Source of the DNA: Baffinella frigidus | Lineage: Eukaryota > Cryptophyceae > Cryptomonadales > Baffinellaceae | DNA: 28,514 bases | Assembly: GCA_026770585.1 (NCBI GenBank) | Contig: MU646334.1 | Span: 230,347 to 258,860, forward strand | Direction: 5' to 3' | Shown here: piece after piece, positions 1 through 9,100 of the stretch | Layout of the letters: each line of letters opens with the position of its first letter | Numbering within the stretch: position 1 is the first letter of the stretch | Position numbers and translations under genes: made by a program | The notes under the pieces: model-generated | Database searches by the model: none | What the model saw: only the letters and a program-made list of their open reading frames with translations | What the model was told of the DNA's origin: nothing

Positions 1-2
1 GT

Positions 3-41
<39 letters not shown>

Positions 42-180
42 GGCTGAGGGCTTAGGGCTTAGGGTTGAGGGTTGAGGGTTGAGGGTTGAGGGTTTGGGGC
101 TTAGGGATTAGGGCTTAGGGCTTGGGGTTCAGGGTTGAGGGTTGAGGGTTGAGGGTTTAGGGCTTAGGGTTGAGGGTTTA
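1..180. repeat. Telomere-like repeat, G-rich on plus strand
   Basis: Runs of GGTTGAG, GGCTTAG and GGTTTAG in 7-bp register. This is the TTTAGGG plant-type telomere unit, mostly as the TTGAGGG variant. It is cut by the window edge, so its full length is unknown. Mixed variants argue for an interstitial tract rather than a chromosome end. Confidence 0.85.
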
Positions 181-249
181 CTGGCGGCGTTTGGGCTCGT
201 GGTCTTGTCGGGAGTGCCAGTCTCGCGGCCATGAAAGTGACATCACGCG

Positions 250-372
250 AGTTGACCGACTATCCTCAAGATGACAAAACTGATTCGCGGAGCAAATCCG
301 TCGACTTTCGAGCGGGAAAGAGCCCGGGCGCACCAAAATGGCAAACCACAACAGACTGAGACAGAGAGCACA
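250..372 (+). repeat. Dispersed repeat (GTTGACATG family), copy 1
   Basis: About 115 bp, beginning near GACTATCCTCAAG, with a core like GGAGCAAATCCGTC, then GAGCGGGAAAGAGCCCGGG, CACCAAAATGG and ending GACTGAGACAGAG. Related copies are at 1371-1482, 3986-4104, about 9515-9600 and 11217-11352, the last two inverted. It has no coding signal and sits between exon copies, so it is probably a short mobile element. Confidence 0.7.
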
Positions 373-492
373 AGAAGAGGAGGACCAGCTGCGCTTGAGC
401 GTGTTTAGGGTTTAGGGTTTAGGTCTTCAGGGCTGAGGGTGTAGGGCTGGTTTTTAGGGCTTAGAGTCTAGGGCTGGTTTAGGGCTGAGGGT

Positions 493-609
493 TTACTGGC
501 GGCGTTTGGGCGCGTGATCCTGTCGGGAGGGCCAGTCTCGCGGCCACGAGAGTGACATCACGCACCCTAGCCACGCCACGCACAGCGCGTCTGTGCCTAC
601 AAGACCAAC
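493..609 (-). CDS. Terminal exon of the membrane-protein gene (best copy)
   Basis: After an acceptor CAG, 38 codons followed by TAA read VGLVGTDALCVAWLG then CVMSLSWPRDWPSRQ and a basic end PKRRQ. The first half would be a membrane helix. The telomere-like repeat starts right after the stop. Four other copies lie at about 178-246, 700-768, 854-917 and 994-1051. The copy at 178-246 keeps the same last 24 or so codons and the stop, which supports the reading frame. Confidence 0.5.
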   Translation of the reverse strand, partial: VGLVGTDALCVAWLGCVMSLSWPRDWPSRQDHAPKRRQ

Positions 610-3600
610 CTGATGTGTTGTGGGGTTGATTTTGGGGATCAAGGATTAGGGTTTGGGGTTTGGGGGTCGTAGTTGATTTGGAGGGGGCAGTTCCGCGGGG
701 CATGAGAGTGACATCACGCACCCCAGCCAGGCTACCCAGAGCGCATCTGTGCCTACGAGAAAAAACCTGTTCGTGTGGGGAGTGGGGATTGGGGTGAAGG
801 GATGCGGGTTTGGGGTGTGGGGTGTGGGGTGTGGGGATTAGGGTTTTGGGGTCAGGAGAGTGACATCACGCACCCCAGCCATGCTACGCAGAGGGCGTAT
901 GTGCCTACCAGCTCGACCTGTTTTGGGGCTGGTGGGAGTTAGTGTTGGGGTTTTGGGGGGGGTAGGTTGGGGGAGGGGGGTTCCGACGGCCAGGACAGTT
1001 GCAGCACCCTAGCCAGGCCACCCAGAGGGCGTCTGTGCCTACCAGCTCGACCTGCTTTAGGGTCTGGGGTTTAGGGTTGAGGTTATAGGAGTTTGGATGG
1101 GGAGGTTAGGGGAGACGCTGGGATCAGTCACATGTTGTCAGCAACGCGCTCAAGCGCCAACGGTGGTGGGGCATACGAATCTCGACGCTTCGGGGTTTTG
1201 GCATTGGGGATTAGGGATTAGGTTGTAATAGGGTTTAGGACGAGCTCGGGGAGCACTCAAGTATGTCAACGGTGTTTGGGGGTGTTGCAACCATTTCGAC
1301 GCCGCTGTCGTTCTCCGAGTGCCGCCCCATCGCTATCAGCGCTACCCACTCCATCCACCCAATCCATCACTCTGGGCTATCCTCAAGTTGACATGCGGGG
1401 TTCCCGGTACAAATCCGTCAACTTTGGAGCGGGAAGAGCCCGGGCTCACCAAGCTTGTGAGCAGAAAAAGACTGAGACATAAATGGACGGTGGGGGGGGG
1501 AACTCCGACCATTTCGACGCCGCTGTCGTTCTCCGAGTGCCGCCCCATCGCTATCAGCGCTACCCACTCCATCCTGCCCACCCCAGACACATACGCGATT
1601 AACAGAGACAGGCTTTGCCGGCCCCTGAAGCCATCCGGGAGTGTCGGTGCACAATTCTTTATATAATCTATGCTGCTTATGATCTATACATACTCTTTCT
1701 TTGTATGCTCTGTGTGAATATATGTAGAAATAATTATGGGAAAAAGGCACACGTTCGCAAAGAATCGTGGAAAAGAGAAGCTCGTCCGGGGACGTGACTG
1801 CGGATCAAGGCAGTCGCGAAGTACCACGCGCGCATCGCGTCCAGGGTCTGCTCCCGGTGTACAACCCGTTTCTGGTACAAAATTAAAACACGTTTCCTTT
1901 AAACGGCTAGATAGACAAAGAATTACGGGAAAGGGACACCCGTTCAGGGACATGAGAAGAAAGGGACACTGGTTCGGGATTAAGGCAGTCGCGACCTGCG
2001 GATTAAGGCTGTCGCGAAGTACCACGCGCGCATCGCGTCCAGGGTCTGCTCTCTGTGCCCCCGCTCGATCCAGCTCGATTCCGACATCATGTCCTCCTCT
2101 TGAGCCTGTTCAGTGTGCATTAGCGTTTTACGCGTTTAGCAGCGTTTTATGACCGCGAAAACGCGCCTGTTCACGGACACGACACGCTATTACTATTTAA
2201 CAGCGCATCTCGTCCAGGGTCTGCTCCCGGTGCCATGTTTTTAAACAACGTTTCGACAGAGTTCTGGTCGGAATCTCCTTCGAGGCCTGCTGTATGGGAG
2301 CCCTGCGTGGCCCCGCTTGATGCAGCTCGATTCCGACATCATGTCCTCATCTCGCGCCTGTTCACGGACACGACACGCCGTATTATTTAATAGCGCAAAT
2401 TTCTACTAGTGGCGCGTCAGCAAGCCAGTCACGTGGACGGTTGGTCAGCGTAAAATGTACGTAGAAGATGCTTAGGGCAATCTCCGTACGAGGCAGTCGC
2501 GAAGGCGTGGCTGCGCCACGCCTCGACGTCCCGCCGCCGCGGCCCGTGCACGGACCCCCCCGTGAGGCCTGGTGGTAATAACATGTCTTCGTACCGAACA
2601 ATTATTACTTGGTGCCACGAGATTAAATGGACCGATCTGCGAGAAGCCCACTGCGTGGTCGGGTCAACTGACCTGAAAGCCGGACATGAGGCCACGCCAC
2701 GCCTCCACATCGCGTCTCCTCGGCCCGTGCACGGACCCCGCCTGACTCTCCTCGGAGAGCAGCGACTCCCGTTCGTCCGTCGTGCCCTACGGATCAGGAT
2801 CATTCGTGTTAGGATTAAGATTAGAATACACCCCTATTCTTAGGATGTGGATGCTCACAACATTCTTCATATGACGTTACAACATTCTTTATCTGACGTC
2901 ATGTGCACGTGGGCAAACCTAAACCCCAATCCCCAAGTTTCTGGGTTCAGGTTTGCTCGACCCCTACTGACTCTCCTCAGACGGCAGCAACTCGCGCTCG
3001 TCCGTGGTGCCCTAGGGTTGAGGGTCGATGGTTAAGGGTTTCGTTGACGATGCCCTGCACGCACGAGGGTCAACCCTCTTCATTTGAAGGTGTGGACGTG
3101 TGTACATTACATCCCGTCCCCGATCGGCTAGGCGTGTTGGGATCTAAAACACAGGAATAGACGCAGGGCTTGACACGAGAGTGGAAAAGAGAGTGGACAA
3201 GACACGCACCCGCTTGTGCACGGCGCGGCGCGCCATGACAACCGGGCGGGCGGGAGGGGGTGTCGGACGTCTCGCAAGACAGGCGCACGTGGACACGACA
3301 GTGGACAAGATAGGCGCACGTGGACACGACAGTGGACACGAGGGTGGACAAGACATGCGCAAGTGGGCACGAGGGTGGACAAGACAGGGGACACGACAGT
3401 CAATATAGTGGACACGACAGTGGTCACGACAGGCAAGAGAGCAGACAAGAGAGTTGCCAAGAGTGCACACCAGAGTGGAGAGCACAGGCAATAGAGTAGA
3501 CAAGGGAGTTGCCAAGACGGGCAAGATAGTGGACACGAGGCTGGACAAGACAGGCGCGAGACGCACCCGTTCGTGCACGGCGCGGCGGGCCATGGCGGCC

Positions 3601-6094
3601 TCGGTCGGGCGGGAGGGCGTGTCCGAAGTCTTGGGTTTCTTCTCGCACGGCACGTTCACCAGCACCCACACCTTGATTAGGGTTCAGGGTTTGAAGTGAA
3701 GGGTAAAGGGTGAAGGGTTGGGGTTTAGGGTTTGGGGTTTAGGGTGTAGTGTTTAGGGTTTAGGGTTTAGGGTTAAGGGTGTAGGGTGTAGGGTGTAGGG
3801 TTTAGGATTTAGGGTTTAGGGTTTGTTTAAGGATTAGGGTTCGTGGGGAGCGAACAAGCGCGTTTTCGCATCCTACCATCGTTTGATTGTGACTTCCGGG
3901 ATTTACAGGGACGAGAGAAAGCGCGGTCATGGTCATCAGCAGGAACTTCCCAGACAAATCCCGCTCAGGATCCCAGCAGTCCCGCGACTATTCTTAAGTT
4001 GACATGGTGGGTTCCCGGTACAAATCCGTCATCTTTGGGGCCAAAACAAATGGTGAGCCCGGTCTCACCAAAATGGTCGGCCCAAATAGACTGAGACAGA
4101 GCGAGGATTTACCGGGACGAGAGAAAGAGCGGCGATGGTCATGAGCGGGAACTTCCCGGAGAGGTCGCGCTCGGGGTCCCAGCAGCTGTTGCCCGCGCAG
4201 TACGCCAACCTGCAATGTCGTCCGGGAACATGTTCAATTTAAACGAAAATGGCCTTCAAATCGGATTCTGGCCCTAATTAAATTTACTTAGGGCCCTGAT
4301 TTACCTTCGTCCAACTCCTGTGGACACATAGGGGTTCATTTTCTTTCAAATTCAACATCTCCCCAGATTAAATGTGGGGTGTGGGGTTTAGGGTTTAGGG
4401 TTTTGGTTTAAGGGATTGTAGGATATGGAGAGCAGTTGAGCGGGTGGGCGTAGGGGTTGGGGGTTGGGGGTTGGGGTTTGGGGTGTAGGGATTAGGATGA
4501 GGGTGAAGGTTTGATGACTGAAACGTCGATGAGAATGACTGGATATCAATAACATCACTGTGTCCACTCGAGGCTAGAAAGGGGACCATTTTAAATGTGG
4601 GGTTGTCAAATTTAGTACCAGTCACAGGCAGGCGTGGTCACGTATCGGGCGGAATTCCGCCTGATACGTGACCGAACGCCCCCATTTGTGTAAAACAATC
4701 TACACACCTCTTTTTTTTCATCACTTGTAAACGAATCCCTGTTTTAAAATAGTAACACTTCTAGCCTCGAGTGGGTCCTCTGCAGAACAGCATCCAGCCT
4801 CGCGACTGATTTCCTCCCAGCCACACACGTCAGCAATACCGAGACACGTCAGCGAATATACCCGGTACAAAGACACGTTCATCACCGACGTTTCGACCTG
4901 ACTTCGTCGCCGGGAAAGATGGTGGGGAATCTGGAGGCGTAGAAAACGAAGCTCGTGATGTCCGTGATGGGGCCCAGAAGCACAGATCGGTCCATTTATT
5001 CGAGGTACGTGATAAGACATGCTCTGTGCAAAGCCACCTTATTAATCGAAATTTCGAAAAGACACGATTTCGTCGCTGGGGAAGGTGGTCGGGGATGTCG
5101 AAGCGTAACAAACGAATCCCATGATGTTCGTGACGATTCCAAGCAGCACAAAACGGTCCATTTTTTCGTAGCACTAGATAAGAATTGCTCGGTACAAAGA
5201 AATCTGGATGACTGAAATTTCTCCTTCGAAGCCCACTGGGTGTCCCGGAAAAGACCTGATTTCATCCCCGGGGAACGTGGTGGGCCATCGTGAGGAGTAG
5301 AATCCGAATCCCGTGATGTCCGTGATGAGGCCCAGGAGGACGAGGAGCGCCGACATCGACCACACTAAGGCCGTCGCGGAGGACTGCGGTTCAGGGTTGA
5401 GGATTTAGGGTTAAGGGGTTAGGGGTTAGAGTTCTGCGCGGACGTGACACCCCAGTGGTCACAGAGGGTAGGACGTGGTGGTGTCCACTGATGGCAGTCA
5501 TAAGTACATGAGCACCGTCTCCCAAGGTTGAGGAGCAGTTCCCCGGTGGGATGTTCAGCCCTGTTGGATAAGATGCGGTCCTGAACCAGGACGTGATGAG
5601 GACATGACCAGGACGTGCTCACCCACGACAGTGGACTAATCACAGATTTTTTCGGCACTAACCTGGTCCGGTTTAGGCACCTTCCCGGTGCAATTGCTGT
5701 CCGGGTTAGAAACAAAATAAACCAGTTGAGAAAATCAAAGTAATCGTCAAAGTTTGATTATTTCCCGCATCGCCACACAGATGTGAAAACCGCGGTACCT
5801 GAGGACGGAGGTACTCGGAGAGCGAGAGGAGGAGGATGGACCCGCCTGCCTCAGACACGGCCCACAGGATGTACCTGCCCAGGCCGCCCACACAGTCAAC
5901 CACATCCAGTCATTTCTACGGTTGCATAGTAACCTTGGCGATGACTGACTCCGGGCGGGTGTCTGTCTAGAGCATCCTCCCAAACCCACGCTTCAAATGT
6001 GAGAAACTGAAATGTACGGGGAGGGTCGCGAGCGGAAACCAGCCAAACCTCCAGACAACAACTGCCCGGCCGGGCAAACGCCTACACCTAAACC

Positions 6095-6167
<73 letters not shown>

Positions 6168-9100
6168 GACCCTCAACCCTCCAACTTCCACCCTCCACCC
6201 TCCACCCTCCACCCTCCGCCCTCAACCATCACCCCTACACAAGGTGCCCGCCAATACCGAGGCAAGTTGACGAGGGCCCCGTCAGCCGACTTGATGATTC
6301 CCATCTTGTCGATCCAGCCCATCTCTCCCGAGAGCGAGATCGCCAGGAGCAGCGCGTGCGCTACTAGGACCTGTGATTAAGGGAGTCGGTCAGCAACCCC
6401 TGTAGTTAAGGAAGTCGGCCAGCATACCCTGTAATTAAGGAAGTCGGTCAGCAATCCAAGTAATTGAGGAAGTCGGTCAGCAATCCAAGTAATTGAGGAA
6501 GTCGGTCAGCAATCCCTGTAATGAAGGAAGTCAGTCAGCAAGCCGACTTGATGATTCCCATCTTGCCGATCCAGCCCATCTCCTCGGAGAGCGAGATCGC
6601 GAGGGAAAGCGCGTGCGCCACTAGCACCTGGTAGGGTGCAGGAGGGGTGCGGGTGGGAACAGGAGGCACACAGTGGGCTTCGCAGATCGGTCTATTTGTT
6701 TTGATGATACTGATTGAGAATTTATCGGTCCAAAGACATCTGATAAACCTACATTTCGAACAGATTTATGTTGAAAATCTCCTTCGAAGCCCATTGTGTA
6801 GCAGGACTGGTCAGAGGTTCTCCCGGTGCTGACCCTGTCCGGTTTACACGCGTTCCTGGTTCAAACGCTGCACAGTGTAGTCAAGAGGCGTACGGGGGAA
6901 CTTCGGGCGTGGTTGCCCTCTCGTGCATCGGATCAGGGACGAGAAGCTGTTGAGAAGGTCAAAGATTCCTACGGACAAGATAACGGAAACTCGGGCTCTC
7001 AGCGCCCAAAACCCCCGTTGTAGCCCTCTGTGTGGATGACGTCGGACCATACACTTGAGGCGTCCAGAGAGGGCTCGAACTAGGGCGAAGGGTGAAGGGG
7101 TGAAGAGGCGGGGGAGGGGCCAGACCAGGGAGGGGTAGAGCGGCATCTGTTGGACGGTGATGTGCTCCGGAATTGGTCTGCGAATAGGGAGGGGGCGGGT
7201 AAGCCTCCAAAACCAGCGGTGGTAGGTAGTTGAGTTGATCACGTTTCAAAAGGCGCTGCGGGTAATAAAGGAGATGAAGGAGGAAGGGCGTGCACCCGCC
7301 CACGTCAGCGCGGCGTGTCACAGTGCATGGTGTTGAGGGTATAGCGTATAGAGTTGAGGGTTTGGGGTTGAGGGGTTAGGGGTTAGGGTGAAGGGTTCAA
7401 GGTTTACGGTTTAGGGTTGAGGGTTGAGAGTTGAGGGTCCAGGGTTCAGGGTTCAGGGTTCAGGGTTCAGGGTTCAGGGTTCAGGGTTCAGGGTTCAGGG
7501 TCCAGGGTTCAGGGTTCAGGGTTCAGGGTTCAGGGTTCAGGGTTCAGGGTTCAGGTTCCAGGGTTCAGGGTTCAAGGTTCGGGGGTTAGGGTTCAGGGTT
7601 TAGGGTCTAGCTCGCATGAGCAACAGCAGCGGCTCGTTGTTAACAGCGATGGCAGGGTTCCGGGTTTGGGATTCGGGGTGTAGGGTTTAGGGTATCGGTT
7701 TAGGGCGCATGGTTCAGCTCGCCTGAGCGACGGCAGCGGCTCGTTGTAAACAGCGATGGCAGGATTCCGGAACGCCTGCGCGTGAAACGACCACGCGGCA
7801 GGGGCGGAGTGCCCGTGTCCGGAGTAGTAGAGTACGATCGCTGTTGAGAGGGTCCCGAAGACTACGACCGCTACCTGCCGCGTATATTTCAGATTCAGAT
7901 GCACGTATATATCAGATTCAGGTGCGTGTCAGGTTGTAGAGATATCAGATTCGGATGAGATTCATATATCAGATTAAGATCAGATACCACATGGTGTATA
8001 TCAGGTTATTACAGCACACCGATAAGTATATATCAGATTACCGCAGCACGCCGACATAGCAGAGTACCGCATCGTATCAATGCGTCGCACGTCCGAGGAA
8101 AGCGAGTGCGTGTTTGGTAGGAGGATATTTCAACCAAGAAGGGTCGATTTGGTGAAATGAGACCGGGGGTTTGAGCGTGAGGGTTTGTTTGACTATGGGT
8201 TGGGCCGTGTTCTGGACAACGTTTCGAACAGCACTCACGCTGGGGAGATTGCACGCTAGATTGGGCCCAGACGCATCTGCACTGGAACGAAGCACTGAAA
8301 CGTATTCAACCCTGAGTACAGCAATAATTGCTCAAAACCTGTGTAAAAAATGGACTGCTTCAAAGTTTGAAGTTGAAGTTCAAACCACGGTTTGGGGGGA
8401 AGCGAATTTGGGGGAAGAAATTTTGGGAGGAGCAGTTTGAGGGGAAGCGATTTTGGGGAAAGCGATTTGAGGGGGAAGCGATTTTGAGGGAAGAGATTTT
8501 GGGGGGAGCGATTTTGGGGGGAGCGCACCACGGCGCTAGTAGCGATCATCATGAGGCTGTCCAACACTTCTCCCACCACCTGGCGACCACCCTCGTCAGC
8601 CACGCAACATGGTGTACGTGCTAACGGCCTGAAAATGGGGTAGTTAGGCATACGGCATTGCCTAGGGCCTCCTACCGTAGGCCGAGGGATCCTAGAGCCA
8701 AAAAGTCTCGGCCTACGGTAGGAGGTCCTAGGCAATGCCGTAGGCCTAACCACCCCATTTTCAGGCCGTTACCCTATTAACGTGCTAACACTGTGGCCAC
8801 CACCTCGCTAACCACCTGCTGATCACCCTCGTCTGCCGAACCAGATTCAACCCTGTGTAAAGTCATTGGACATGAGGCTGGCCAACACCTCGCCAACCAC
8901 CTGCGCGACCACCCTCGTCAGCTGCACACTTATGAGTCAACGTGGCGTGTAAGTCAACTGTGCGTGTATAATGTGAATAGAGTGTACTTGGTAACACCGT
9001 GCAACCCTCCTTGCAGTATGATGTCCTTGTCAAGAACGTGTACGATTACTTGCAAAGAGATTTTCGAGCTGAGCACTCAACAAGCATTCACGTTTCGACC

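Larger units (their letters stand above)
178..1051 (-). repeat. Tandem array of terminal-exon copies (5 copies)
   Basis: The same exon sequence recurs at about 994-1051, 854-917, 700-768, 493-609 and 178-246, separated by G-rich telomere-like repeat. Copies at 854-917 and 994-1051 begin CAG|GTCGAGCTGGTAGG and keep the frame VELVGT(D/Y)AL. The copy at 700-768 has an in-frame stop. Copies keep different parts: the upstream three hold the 5' half, 493-609 is complete, and 178-246 holds the 3' half. Confidence 0.7.

Noticed and set aside
1-180. A true chromosome end (telomere) at the window edges
   Set aside because: The heptamers are mixed variants, occur throughout the window in both orientations, and lie inside introns of a conserved gene. 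They are interstitial. The window edges cannot be judged further.
6371-6541. A CRISPR array (regular repeats of about 30 bp)
   Set aside because: The units are contiguous without unique spacers, in a eukaryotic intron. It is a minisatellite.
8256-8753. 165-codon minus-strand frame rich in SPQNRFPLK
   Set aside because: Its middle is the GGGGAAGCGATTTTGG repeat and its start is a foldback element; only the short VVGEVLDSLMM segment looks coding.
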